This document shows positions 44,221 through 52,825 of a stretch of DNA of 64,000 nt, one piece after another. The stretch spans positions 102,377-166,376 of the forward strand of contig NZ_JABXYJ010000006.1 in the NCBI RefSeq assembly GCF_013377855.1. The letters are read 5' to 3'. The position numbers and the translations under genes were made by a program. The stretch's first letter is position 1. Every line of letters starts with the position of its first letter. The DNA is from Cognatundibacterium oligocarboniphilum (lineage in GTDB: Bacteria > Pseudomonadota > Gammaproteobacteria > Burkholderiales > Burkholderiaceae_D). The notes beneath the pieces are model-generated. The model saw nothing but the letters and a program-made list of their open reading frames with translations. It was not told the origin of the DNA and did no database searches.

Positions 44221-46176
44221 ATGTCTTTCCAGAACCTCAGAGATCGCTGTCTTCAAATCCTGCTCACACATATTCCTGGGGAAATGCACAGCGTAGTTCA
44301 GATCCGCTATGAAAAACAGGCAGGCGTTTTACTGAATGGATTGCAACAGCTCTACCGTCATATTTTTGCTGATGAAGCAACGTTCACACGCTGGCTGGAG
44401 CAGCTGATGCAATCGCTGGCTGCGGCAATCTGCGCACGGCCTGCTGCCCTGCGTCAGCTGGATGAAGAACGTAGCCGGTATCCGGACTGGTTCACCAGCC
44501 AGAATATGCTCGGCTATTGCGCCTACGCCGACCGGTTTGCCGGCGATCTGCAGGGTGTGATTTCCCGCATACCGCATCTGCGCGAACTGGGCGTTACATA
44601 TCTGCACCTGTTGCCATTTCTGAAGGCGAGGGCGGGAGAAAACGACGGCGGTTTTGCCGTCGCCGATTTTGACGAAATTGCCCCCCATCTGGGTAACATG
44701 CAGGATCTGCAGGAGCTGACCCGTCATCTGCGCGCCGCAGGCATCAGTCTGTGTTCCGACTTTATTCTGAACCATGTCGCCGATGATCATGCCTGGGCGC
44801 GTGCCGCCAAAGAAGGCAATTCGTATTACAAAAATTATTTTTACCATTACCCTGACCGTCAGCAGCCTGATCTGTTTGAACAGACGCTGGGGCAGGTTTT
44901 TCCGCAGGTCGCACCGGGTAATTTCAGTTACATTCCTGATCTGCAGGAATGGGTGTGGACGACTTTCTACCCTTACCAGTGGGATCTGAATTACACCAAT
45001 CCGGCAGTATTGGCCGACATGACCAGCGCTCTGCTGCAGCTGGCCAACCGCGGCGTGGAAGTATTCCGGCTAGATTCCACGGCATTTTTATGGAAACGCC
45101 CCGGCACTAATTGCATGAATCAGCCGGAAGCGCATCTGATCCTGCAGATCCTGCGCAGCATCTCAGATATCGTGGCTCCTGGCATTCTTCTGAAAGCCGA
45201 AGCCATCGTCCCGACTGCCGAACTGCCGGCATATCTGGGCAGCGAGTTTCCGGCAACGCGGGAATGCCATCTGGCTTATCACAGCAGCCTGATGGCCGCC
45301 GGCTGGCTATCGATGGTGGAGCAGGATACGGCACTGCTGCAGGAGGTCATACGTGGCACGCCGGTTTTGCCACCGAACACCAGCTGGCTGACTTATGTGC
45401 GCTGTCACGACGACATAGGCTGGAATGTGCTGCGTCCTGAAGCCAGCCTGGGAAAACAGGACGTACAGCAAAGACTGTCGGCAGTCAGCCGTTTTCTCGC
45501 CGGAGAAGGAAACAGCTATGCACGCGGCGCCAGCTTTCAGGCCAGCGATCCGGACGCAGTGCATGGCACGGTCGGTATGGCTTCCGCATTGACAGGTTTT
45601 GCCAGTGCTGCCAACGCAACCGATATGCAGATGGCGGCACGCCGCCTGCTGCTGCTGTATGGGCTGACATTCTGCTTTGGCGGTATGCCGCTGATCTATA
45701 TGGGCGATGAATTTGCACAGGGAAATGACACAGCGTATCAGCAGGTTGCGTCTCATGCGCTGGACAGCCGCTGGCTGCACCGTCCGGTCTGGCAGGATAC
45801 CGTTATCGACGCCACGCAAGTCGGCGACCAGGCCGCACAGATTTATAACAGCATGCTTCACCTGCTGCGGCTGCGTCGTCATTCACCGCAGCTGGCAGCA
45901 GATCAGCCGCGCCAGCTCTTGCGTTGTGGAGATCCAGCGGTGCTGGCGATGCTGCGCGGCAGTGCCGGTGCATCTTTGCTGTTTATTGCCAATTTTTCAG
46001 ACCAGACAGTCACGCTGAATTTGCCCGAGCTGCTGCGTTCCGGTCAGAGCCCTGCACCGGAACTGGCACGGCAATGCTGGCACAATGAATGCAATCAACT
46101 GCCGGCAGATGCTGATCTCGATATCCAGCCGTGGTCTCAATACTGGCTGACCCCTGCCCCCGCTGCTGCGGCCTGA
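44221..46176 (+). CDS. Amylosucrase / sucrose hydrolase (GH13_4)
   Basis: 651 residues. Splits sucrose, releasing fructose and either building alpha-1,4-glucan (amylosucrase) or releasing glucose (sucrose hydrolase). The GH13 residues fall where Neisseria amylosucrase has them: nucleophile D285 in EVFRLDSTAF, acid/base E327 in LLKAEAIV, and H396-D397 in VRCHDDIGW. The family-specific KRPGTNCMNQPEAH is present. No signal peptide, so it acts in the cytoplasm on imported sucrose. ATG 44221 is chosen; a TTG in frame lies 21 bp upstream. No Shine-Dalgarno sequence is visible. It is followed 18 bp later by fructokinase. Polymerase versus hydrolase activity cannot be told from sequence alone. Confidence 0.92.
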   Translation: MSFQNLRDRCLQILLTHIPGEMHSVVQIRYEKQAGVLLNGLQQLYRHIFADEATFTRWLEQLMQSLAAAICARPAALRQLDEERSRYPDWFTSQNMLGYCAYADRFAGDLQGVISRIPHLRELGVTYLHLLPFLKARAGENDGGFAVADFDEIAPHLGNMQDLQELTRHLRAAGISLCSDFILNHVADDHAWARAAKEGNSYYKNYFYHYPDRQQPDLFEQTLGQVFPQVAPGNFSYIPDLQEWVWTTFYPYQWDLNYTNPAVLADMTSALLQLANRGVEVFRLDSTAFLWKRPGTNCMNQPEAHLILQILRSISDIVAPGILLKAEAIVPTAELPAYLGSEFPATRECHLAYHSSLMAAGWLSMVEQDTALLQEVIRGTPVLPPNTSWLTYVRCHDDIGWNVLRPEASLGKQDVQQRLSAVSRFLAGEGNSYARGASFQASDPDAVHGTVGMASALTGFASAANATDMQMAARRLLLLYGLTFCFGGMPLIYMGDEFAQGNDTAYQQVASHALDSRWLHRPVWQDTVIDATQVGDQAAQIYNSMLHLLRLRRHSPQLAADQPRQLLRCGDPAVLAMLRGSAGASLLFIANFSDQTVTLNLPELLRSGQSPAPELARQCWHNECNQLPADADLDIQPWSQYWLTPAPAAAA

Positions 46177-46194
46177 TACTAACGGAGTAATGCT

Positions 46195-47184
46195 GTGACT
46201 GCCACACGACAAGCTGTTGTTATTTTTGGTGAAGCGTTGATTGATGAATTTCCGCATCAGCGGGTGGTGGGCGGTGCGCCGTTTAACGTAGCGCGTACCC
46301 TGGCTTATTTTCAATGCGTACCGCTCATGATCTCACGCATCGGTAACGACCCAAATGCCGCGCTGATCAGAAATGAAGTACAACGCTATGCGCTGATCAG
46401 CGGAGGCATACAAACCGACATGGCGCACGCTACCGGCCGGGTAGTGGTGACGCAGGATGATTCCGACGATAAGACCGATCACCGGTTCGATATTCTGCGC
46501 GATCAGGCTTACGACCATATCGATGCTGAAGCGGCATTCCATGTACGGGAATACTTGTATCCGGATCACCATCAGGGTGTGTTGTATTTCGGTACGCTGG
46601 CACAGCGTCAGACTGCATCCAGTGAAGCATTGCAAAGGCTGCTGACAACCACCGATGCGTTGAAATATCTTGATCTGAATCTGCGTACCGGCCAATACAC
46701 ACCGGCAGTCATTGAGCAATCGCTATACCGTGCCGATATCCTTAAAATCAATGAAGAAGAACTGAAAATGCTCTCCCGTCTGTATCTGGCCGGCCAGATA
46801 TCAGCACCGGCTGACGATGCCACAGCGGAAGAATTTGTCCCTTTACTGAAGCTGCTGATCACGATGTTCGATTTACAGGTCATCATCGTCACACGCGGCG
46901 CCCGCGGCTATGTGTATCTCGACCGCAACGCACAGTTACTGAGCAATGGTGAGCACCTGATCGCAGTCGATGTAGTTGATACGGTCGGCGGCGGCGATGC
47001 TTTTTCCGCCATTTTCCTGCTGGGTCTTTGCCGTGGCTGGGATACAGCACTCAGCCTGCAACGTGCGCATCAGTTTGCCGCAGCCATTTGCGGTATCCGC
47101 GGCGCTGTTCCGCAAAACCTGGATTTTTACCGGAGCTGGCAGCAGCAATGGAATCTGCCTGATCTGAATGAGGGTATGCCATGA
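46195..47184 (+). CDS. Fructokinase (PfkB family)
   Basis: 329 residues. Phosphorylates the fructose freed by the amylosucrase. The N-terminal IFGEALIDEFP and GGAPFNVARTLA motifs bind the sugar, and DTVGGGDAF at 262-270 holds the catalytic aspartate; GGGD replaces the commoner GAGD. The start is GTG with GGAG 8 bp upstream. It overlaps the MFS gene by 4 bp. Fructokinase is not part of the four-gene Xanthomonas sux set as I know it, so this is a useful local addition. Confidence 0.9.
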   Translation: MTATRQAVVIFGEALIDEFPHQRVVGGAPFNVARTLAYFQCVPLMISRIGNDPNAALIRNEVQRYALISGGIQTDMAHATGRVVVTQDDSDDKTDHRFDILRDQAYDHIDAEAAFHVREYLYPDHHQGVLYFGTLAQRQTASSEALQRLLTTTDALKYLDLNLRTGQYTPAVIEQSLYRADILKINEEELKMLSRLYLAGQISAPADDATAEEFVPLLKLLITMFDLQVIIVTRGARGYVYLDRNAQLLSNGEHLIAVDVVDTVGGGDAFSAIFLLGLCRGWDTALSLQRAHQFAAAICGIRGAVPQNLDFYRSWQQQWNLPDLNEGMP

Positions 47185-48542
47185 ATCACACATCATCGTC
47201 TTTGCGCGCTGCACTGAACAAACCCCTGCTGTCGTTCTGGCAGGTCGTGAATATGAATGTCGGCTTTTTCGGCATACAGTTCAGTTTCGGTCTGCAACAA
47301 AGCAGTATGAGTCCGATTTACAAATATCTGGGTGCGGATGAAGCCAGCCTGCCCTATCTGTGGCTGGCCGGGCCTATGACGGGTCTGATCGTGCAACCGA
47401 TTATCGGTGCCATGAGCGACCGCACCGTCAGCCGTTGGGGGCGGCGTACTCCTTACTTTTTGACCGGTGCGTTGCTGTGCAGCCTGGGGCTGCTGTTCAT
47501 GCCATTCAGCCAGACATTATGGATGGCCGCCAGCCTGTTATGGATACTCGACGCCGCCAACAACGTCACCATGGAACCCTACCGTGCGTTCGTCAGCGAC
47601 AAGCTCGACAGCCGCCAGCACTCCCTGGGTTTCCTGACGCAAAGCGCGTTCACCGGACTGGGACAGACGCTGGCATATCTGACGCCATCGCTGCTGGTGC
47701 TGCTTGGCATGAACAAAGATGCGGTCAATTCTCATCATATTCCGCATATCGTGATTGCAGCATTTCTGATCGGCGCCGTTTTTTCGGTAGTCTCCATCTT
47801 GTGGACCCTGAAAACTACCAAAGAAATTCCGCTGACCGCTGAACAGCTCACGGCCCTCCAAAGCAAACCCGCCGGATGGCAGGCAACGCTGGATGAGATT
47901 GTCGTCGCGGTCAGGGAAATGCCGCTGACCATGAAACAGCTGGCGGTCGTGAAACTGTTTCAGTGGTACGGCATGTTCTGCTACTGGCAATACATCATGC
48001 TGTCGCTTGGTCGTACCATTTTTTCTACCAACGATCCGGCCTCTGCGGGTTTTCGGGAAGCCGGTCTGCTGAATGGGCAACTGGGCGCGTTCTATAACCT
48101 GATCGCATTTATCTCAGCCTTTGCACTGGTTCCGCTGACACGTCGCATTGGTCCCAAAATCACACATGCGCTGTGCCTGACCTGTGCGGGAATAGCCATG
48201 CTCAGCATTCCTTCGATACACACACCGGCCCTGCTGTTTATTCCGATGATCGGCATCGGTCTGGCATGGGCCAGCATCATGGGCAATCCTTATGTGATGC
48301 TGGCCGGCTGCATCCCGGCTGAACGCACGGGCGTGTATATGGGAATCTTCAATATGTTTATCGTGATTCCGATGATTATCCAGATCTTTACCTTGCCGCT
48401 GTATTACAACAGCCTGCTGGCAGGAAATCCGGAAAATGTCGTGCGACTGGCAGGTGGTTTGCTGATCTGTGCGGCACTGGCAGTCACACTGGTCAGATCA
48501 ACCGTCTCCGCCCGCGCTCAGGAACTGGCAGCAACGACCTGA
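47181..48542 (+). CDS. MFS sugar permease (SuxC-like sucrose transporter)
   Basis: 453 residues with twelve predicted helices of the glycoside-pentoside-hexuronide/sucrose cation symporter type. [15 protein letters not shown] in the loop after helix 2 is the family hallmark, and [16 protein letters not shown] in helix 1-2 matches maltose/sucrose transporters. It should carry sucrose from the periplasm, delivered there by the TonB receptor, into the cytoplasm. The ATG overlaps the fructokinase stop (ATGA). A terminator follows, closing the locus. Confidence 0.9.
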   Translation: MNHTSSSLRAALNKPLLSFWQVVNMNVGFFGIQFSFGLQQSSMSPIYKYLGADEASLPYLWLAGPMTGLIVQPIIGAMSDRTVSRWGRRTPYFLTGALLCSLGLLFMPFSQTLWMAASLLWILDAANNVTMEPYRAFVSDKLDSRQHSLGFLTQSAFTGLGQTLAYLTPSLLVLLGMNKDAVNSHHIPHIVIAAFLIGAVFSVVSILWTLKTTKEIPLTAEQLTALQSKPAGWQATLDEIVVAVREMPLTMKQLAVVKLFQWYGMFCYWQYIMLSLGRTIFSTNDPASAGFREAGLLNGQLGAFYNLIAFISAFALVPLTRRIGPKITHALCLTCAGIAMLSIPSIHTPALLFIPMIGIGLAWASIMGNPYVMLAGCIPAERTGVYMGIFNMFIVIPMIIQIFTLPLYYNSLLAGNPENVVRLAGGLLICAALAVTLVRSTVSARAQELAATT

Positions 48543-48566
48543 CCGGCAGTACCCGTCTTCCCCGCG

Positions 48567-48601
48567 GCCTGCTGTGCATCGTTATGCAGCAGGCTGTTTT
48601 T
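48567..48601 (+). terminator. Terminator of the sucrose locus
   Basis: GCCTGCTG...CAGCAGGC stem extended by TGCAT/ATGCA around a short loop, followed by TGTTTTT. It lies 25 bp after the MFS stop. Confidence 0.8.
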
Positions 48602-48664
48602 CAGGGTGCATGAAACCTCCATCGTCCGGTATAGTATCCGCTGTGCTGACCCGCTGATTTTTTC

Positions 48665-49471
48665 ATGACCATCATGACCGATACTGACATTTCCGCTGCT
48701 GCCCGGCTATTGATACAGCTGCGGAAAAATGGCGAGACAATCACCGCCTTACCGCCGCATTATCGTCCACAGGATCTGGAAACCGCGTTTGCGATTCAAC
48801 AATGCGTTGTGCAGCAGATGCCAATGAAGACCGATGGCTGGAAATGCGGCATGCCAGTCGAGGGGAAATGGGTTGCAGCACCGATCAGCGGCGACACCAT
48901 TTTTCGCCATACTCATCGCTGCCCGGTCTGGAGTTGTGACGGAACGGTACCGGTCGAACCTGAAATAGCGTTGATGCTTGCGCACGATTTACCACCGCGC
49001 AGTACGCCGTATACACCTGCCGAGGTTGACGCAGCAATCGCAGACACCCATCTGGCGCTGGAACTGATCGGCAGTCGCTACAGCCATCCGCAGCAAATGC
49101 ACTTTCCCGACCATCTGGCTGACAGCCTGCTGAATCAGGGGCTGCTACTGGGTCCGGCGATCGCTGCTGAAAGTGCCGCACTGCCAGAACAATTCATGAT
49201 TGAAATACATATCGAAGGTCAACCGCCACTGATATTGCCAGGGCAGCATCCTGACCGTAACCCGCGCCTGCCGCTGTACTGGCTGGCAGAATTTTTACGC
49301 CAGAAAAACATCGGACTCAGCGCCGGACAAATCATCATCACCGGTTCGTATGCAGGCAGCCCATCGGTTCCGCTGAACCTGCCCGTTGAGATCCGGTTTG
49401 GTGCGCTGGGCACAATTTCAGCTCTGTTTGAGAGCCGCTCAAGCACCTGCTCTACACATTCAAGACCTTGA
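48665..49471 (+). CDS. 2-keto-4-pentenoate hydratase-like protein (FAH superfamily)
   Basis: 268 residues of the FAH/MhpD fold. The segments AFAIQQCVVQQM, VPVEPEIALMLAHDLP (metal-binding Glu pair) and THLALELIGSRY are diagnostic. Family members hydrate 2-hydroxypentadienoate in meta-cleavage pathways, but no aromatic-degradation genes lie nearby, so the true substrate is open. A strong terminator follows, 19 bp after the stop. Confidence 0.82.
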   Translation: MTIMTDTDISAAARLLIQLRKNGETITALPPHYRPQDLETAFAIQQCVVQQMPMKTDGWKCGMPVEGKWVAAPISGDTIFRHTHRCPVWSCDGTVPVEPEIALMLAHDLPPRSTPYTPAEVDAAIADTHLALELIGSRYSHPQQMHFPDHLADSLLNQGLLLGPAIAAESAALPEQFMIEIHIEGQPPLILPGQHPDRNPRLPLYWLAEFLRQKNIGLSAGQIIITGSYAGSPSVPLNLPVEIRFGALGTISALFESRSSTCSTHSRP

Positions 49472-49490
49472 TTGTCCCCGTCGGATATCA

Positions 49491-49521
49491 AAAAAACGGC
49501 AGTCTGCATGACTGCCGTTTT
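49491..49521. terminator. Bidirectional terminator
   Basis: ACGGCAGTC/GACTGCCGT stem with TGCAT loop flanked by A6 and T4. It serves the hydratase gene on the plus strand and, with a stronger T-run, trmB on the minus strand. Confidence 0.9.
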
Positions 49522-49569
49522 GCATAGACCGCCAGCAGCGTTTCCCCTGCTTTGCATCCTTGCTGCAAC

Positions 49570-50292
49570 TTACCGTTTCTGGAACACCAGATCCCAGACG
49601 CCATGCCCAAGCCGCAAACCGCGATTTTCAAATTTAGTCACCGGACGATAAGCAGGGCGCGGCGCATAGCCTTCCGCTGTATTTTCCAGCGCTGGCTCGG
49701 CACTCAGCACTTCCAGCATCTGCACCGCATAATCTTCCCAGTCCGTTGCGCAATGCAGATAACCGCCCGGCACCAGCCGGGATGCCAGCAAGGCCACCAG
49801 CGGCCCCTGAATCAGACGCCGCTTGTTGTGTCGCGCCTTATGCCAGGGATCAGGAAAAAATACATGAATTCCATGCAGCGAAGCCGGAGCGATCATGTGT
49901 GTCAACACTTCGTAGGCGTCGTGCTGGATGATACGTTGATTGCTTAGTCCCATTTCATCAGTCAGCTTGAGCAAGCTGCCGACGCCCGGCGTGTGCACCT
50001 CCACACCGATAAAATTTTTCTCCGGCATACCTGCCGAGATTTTTGCACTGGTTTCCCCCATGCCAAAACCGATTTCAAACACCACGGGCGCATGACGGCC
50101 AAACACCGCATCCACATCGAGTATGGCTTTCTGATACGGAATGCAGAATTTCGGCCCCAGCGTCTCTATCGCCCTCGCCTGCGCCTCGGACACCCGTCCG
50201 GTACGGGTCACAAAACTACGGATACGGCGTTCGGCAGGATCATAAAACATCGGTTTGACACTATCGGTCAATTTGGAATCAGCATCAGACAT
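49570..50292 (-). CDS. trmB: tRNA (guanine-N7-)-methyltransferase
   Basis: Methylates G46 in the variable loop of tRNAs. 240 residues from ATG 50292. SAM motif EIGFGMGE is followed by [13 protein letters not shown] and the substrate motif [14 protein letters not shown], all diagnostic of TrmB. The frame is open further up into the tRNA gene, which is not coding. ATG 50250 (before [12 protein letters not shown]) is a possible shorter start. A tRNA-Gly gene lies 27 bp upstream on the same strand, probably on the same transcript. Confidence 0.95.
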   Translation of the reverse strand: MSDADSKLTDSVKPMFYDPAERRIRSFVTRTGRVSEAQARAIETLGPKFCIPYQKAILDVDAVFGRHAPVVFEIGFGMGETSAKISAGMPEKNFIGVEVHTPGVGSLLKLTDEMGLSNQRIIQHDAYEVLTHMIAPASLHGIHVFFPDPWHKARHNKRRLIQGPLVALLASRLVPGGYLHCATDWEDYAVQMLEVLSAEPALENTAEGYAPRPAYRPVTKFENRGLRLGHGVWDLVFQKR

Positions 50293-50319
50293 ACGGGAAT
50301 TCAGGGAAGGAGGATCATC

Positions 50320-50393
50320 TGGAGCGGGTGAAGGGAATCGAACCCTCGTATGAAGCTTGGGAAGCTGCCGTTCTACCATTGAACTACACCCGC
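50320..50393 (-). tRNA. tRNA-Gly (anticodon CCC)
   Basis: 74 nt including an encoded CCA. The acceptor stem GCGGGTG/CACCCGC is perfect, the D arm is GTTC/GAAC, the anticodon loop is TTCCCAA, and the T arm is GAGGG-TTCGATT-CCCTT. The anticodon stem GCAGC/GCTTC contains one C-U mismatch at the second pair, unlike the E. coli tRNA it otherwise closely resembles. Confidence 0.95.
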
Positions 50394-50578
50394 AGAAGCT
50401 CTATTTTACAACGGTTTCAGTCGTTTTTGGATGGCATTACTAATCAGATAACCATACTGATTCTCAGGCTGTACGGCCAATTTCCATAATGTCAAACTAC
50501 CCAATGGCATTGTTCGAGTCAGGCATGTACTCTCCTGGCGCATTACAATCCTGTTTTCTCATCCAATATGCAATCGCC

Positions 50579-51001
50579 ATGATGAATCCTGAGGATTTAC
50601 AGATACTGACTGCAACGCCATCGGTCGAAACCTATCGCCACTTGCGTGCGGCGGTCGGCCTGAGTCCGAAAACACCAGAAGCAGCCGAACGGGGTTTGCG
50701 CGGCACGTTATTCGCGGTGCAGATTTGCCTGCATGACGCCGTCATTGGCATGGGACGCGTCATCGGTGATGGCGGGTGTTTTTTCGAGGTGGTGGATATT
50801 GCGGCGTTACCCGCGCACCAGGGGTAGGGAATCGGCAAGATGATCATGCGTGAAATCATGCGGTATCTGCAGGCAGAAGCACCGGCCAGCGCCTACGTCA
50901 GCCTGATCGCAGACGGTAAGGCGCAGGATTTGTATGCGCAGTTCGGCTTTCAGCTGACGGCACCCAGATCGGTCGGCATGGCGATAAAGATTCAGCCTTG
51001 A
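50579..51001 (+). pseudogene. GNAT N-acetyltransferase with in-frame stop
   Basis: A 140-codon reading frame interrupted by TAG at 50825-50827. Upstream it reads LLTATPSV-like ILTATPSVETYRHLRAAVG through VIGMGRVIGDGG and VVDIAALPAHQG; downstream, in the same frame, GIGKMIMREIMRYL, AYVSLIADG and AQDLYAQFGF complete a normal GNAT fold. The stop falls in the acetyl-CoA loop (HQG-x-GIGK), where homologues have Gln or Arg; CAG to TAG is the simplest change. The frame is open from an ATG at 50489, but 50579 fits the family better. Confidence 0.82.
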
Positions 51002-51079
51002 TGGCGGACAGCATCCATACGGGAAGGCAAGCCGGTTACAATCGGCGCATTATTTTCTGATCTGAACTGGATTTCTATC

Positions 51080-51523
51080 ATGGCAAGACTGCAGCTGTAT
51101 TTTCCCGAAGACCAATATTATTATTCCACTCAGCTGACGGTTCGGGTGACGGATATCAATGGCGCCAATCACTTGGGTAACGATTCCATGATCTCGATGA
51201 TTTCCGAGGCACGCGCCCGTTTTCTGTATGAATTCGGCATCCGTGAAACCGCCAATAGCGGTATCGGCATCATTGTCACGGACCTGGCCACGACCTATAA
51301 AGCAGAAGCCCACGCGCGCGATCAGTTGTTGTTTGAAGTCGGGGTCATGGATTTCAATCAATATGGCGGCGACATTACTTTCCGCATTACGCGCCCTGCC
51401 GATCAGGCCCTGATTGCCATGGCAAAATCCGGTTTTGTATTTTTTAATTACCAAACCAAAAAAGTGATGGCCATGCCGGATGATTTCAGAGCCAAATTCA
51501 GCCGCGTCAACTGGCTGGCTTAA
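51080..51523 (+). CDS. Acyl-CoA thioesterase, hotdog fold (4HBT/YbgC-like)
   Basis: 147 residues. TVRVTDINGANHLGND (about 19-34) is the hotdog N-terminal motif with the Asp/Asn and His typical of YbgC/4HBT thioesterases, followed by the helix SMISEARARFLYEFG. It hydrolyses acyl-CoA or acyl-ACP thioesters, substrate unknown. GGA lies 9 bp upstream. No operon partner is evident: the next gene begins 123 bp later. Confidence 0.85.
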   Translation: MARLQLYFPEDQYYYSTQLTVRVTDINGANHLGNDSMISMISEARARFLYEFGIRETANSGIGIIVTDLATTYKAEAHARDQLLFEVGVMDFNQYGGDITFRITRPADQALIAMAKSGFVFFNYQTKKVMAMPDDFRAKFSRVNWLA

Positions 51524-51646
51524 CGAGCAGATGTCACAGGCTATGACTGGGTTGATCGGCGAAGCAGGCTGGCTGAACAATAAATCTGTCATTTCTGCCT
51601 GATTCTGTCACACTGAAATTCATTTCATCAATAGCGAAAGAAAACC

Positions 51647-52003
51647 ATGTTCCTGGCCGCACAACTGATCGTCGCACTCATCGCTTTGTTGCATGTATAT
51701 ATTCTGGTACTGGAAATGTTTTTGTGGGAAAAGCCGGCAGGTCTGAAAGCATTTCGCCAGACCCGGGAATCGGCAGCCGCCACCAAGGTGCTGGCGGCTA
51801 ATCAGGGACTGTACAACGGCTTTCTGGCAGCCGGTCTTTTTTGGGGACTCAGCCTCGGGACTGCAGGTCAGCCGGTGCAGGTTTTTTTTCTGTCATGCGT
51901 ACTGGTCGCGGGTCTGTATGGTGCGGCTACCGCCAGCCGCAAGATCCTCTACATACAGGCACTGCCCGCGCTGCTGGGACTGGGTTTGCAGTATCTGTCC
52001 TGA
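51647..52003 (+). CDS. DUF1304 family membrane protein
   Basis: 118 residues, four predicted transmembrane helices (about 3-25, 47-67, 73-92, 98-116). LHVYILVLEMFLW and NQGLYNGFLAAGLFWG are the recognisable DUF1304 motifs. Function is unknown. It converges on the LOG gene with a hairpin between them. Confidence 0.85.
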   Translation: MFLAAQLIVALIALLHVYILVLEMFLWEKPAGLKAFRQTRESAAATKVLAANQGLYNGFLAAGLFWGLSLGTAGQPVQVFFLSCVLVAGLYGAATASRKILYIQALPALLGLGLQYLS

Positions 52004-52038
52004 TCCGTCCTGATCTGTCTGTACCCGGCCGGCAATGC

Positions 52039-52070
52039 GCAGACATGACGGCAATTCCAACCATGTCTGC
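52039..52070. terminator. Hairpin between convergent DUF1304 and LOG genes
   Basis: GCAGACATG and CATGTCTGC form a perfect 9-bp stem with a 14-nt loop; flanking CCGGC/GCCGG-like bases could extend it. No T-run, so terminator function is uncertain. Confidence 0.45.
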
Positions 52071-52087
52071 CGGCGAGATAGCGGTCG

Positions 52088-52825
52088 TTACAGATACAGC
52101 ATGCGCTGCCGTTCTTCCTCGGACGGTTCAATCTCGCGGGCTTCATAAAAAGCAAAAATCGCATCCACGATGTGCGCAGGCTCATCAATCAGCTGCACCA
52201 GATTCAGGTCAGACGGCGAGATCATGCCGTTGCCTGCCATCTGTACCCGTATCCATTCCAACAGCCCGCTCCAGAATGTTGTCCCCACCAGAATCACCGG
52301 AATATGCCGGGTCTTTCCGGTCTGCATCAGCGTCAGAACCTCACTGACTTCATCCATCGTACCAAAACCACCGGGAAAGACGACATAGGCATCAGCATAT
52401 TTGACAAAAGCGACTTTACGGGCAAAAAAATGGCGGAAGGTCAGCGTGATGTTTTGCCAGGGATTGCTGCGCTGTTCGTGCGGCAATTCAATATTGAGCC
52501 CTACCGACGGTGAAGCGCCGTCAAACGCGCCCTTGTTCGCGGCTTCCATGATGCCGGGACCACCACCTGAAATGACCGCAAAGCCGACATCCGACAGGCG
52601 GCGCGCCACATCCACGCATTGTTGATAATAAGCATCTTCGGGTTTGGTTCTGGCTGACCCAAAAATCGTCACGGCAGGCCGGATCGAGGAAAGCCGCTCG
52701 GTGGACTCGATAAACTCTGCCATAATCGTGAACATATGCCATGATTCGCGGGCTTTCAGCGCAGTCGCCCTGTCCTGGTCGATAATCTGGCGCAACCTTG
52801 TCACATTTTTTCTGTTTCCGTTCAT
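52088..52825 (-). CDS. LOG-family protein (TIGR00730, Rossmann fold)
   Basis: 245 residues. The LOG signature is complete: ISGGGPGIMEAANKGA and PGGFGTMDEVSEVL. Family members hydrolyse cytokinin riboside monophosphates or other nucleotide monophosphates; here they may act in nucleotide salvage. The start is ATG 52825, with a second ATG two codons upstream at 52831. That places its start codon directly against that of polA on the opposite strand. Confidence 0.88.
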   Translation of the reverse strand: MNGNRKNVTRLRQIIDQDRATALKARESWHMFTIMAEFIESTERLSSIRPAVTIFGSARTKPEDAYYQQCVDVARRLSDVGFAVISGGGPGIMEAANKGAFDGASPSVGLNIELPHEQRSNPWQNITLTFRHFFARKVAFVKYADAYVVFPGGFGTMDEVSEVLTLMQTGKTRHIPVILVGTTFWSGLLEWIRVQMAGNGMISPSDLNLVQLIDEPAHIVDAIFAFYEAREIEPSEEERQRMLYL

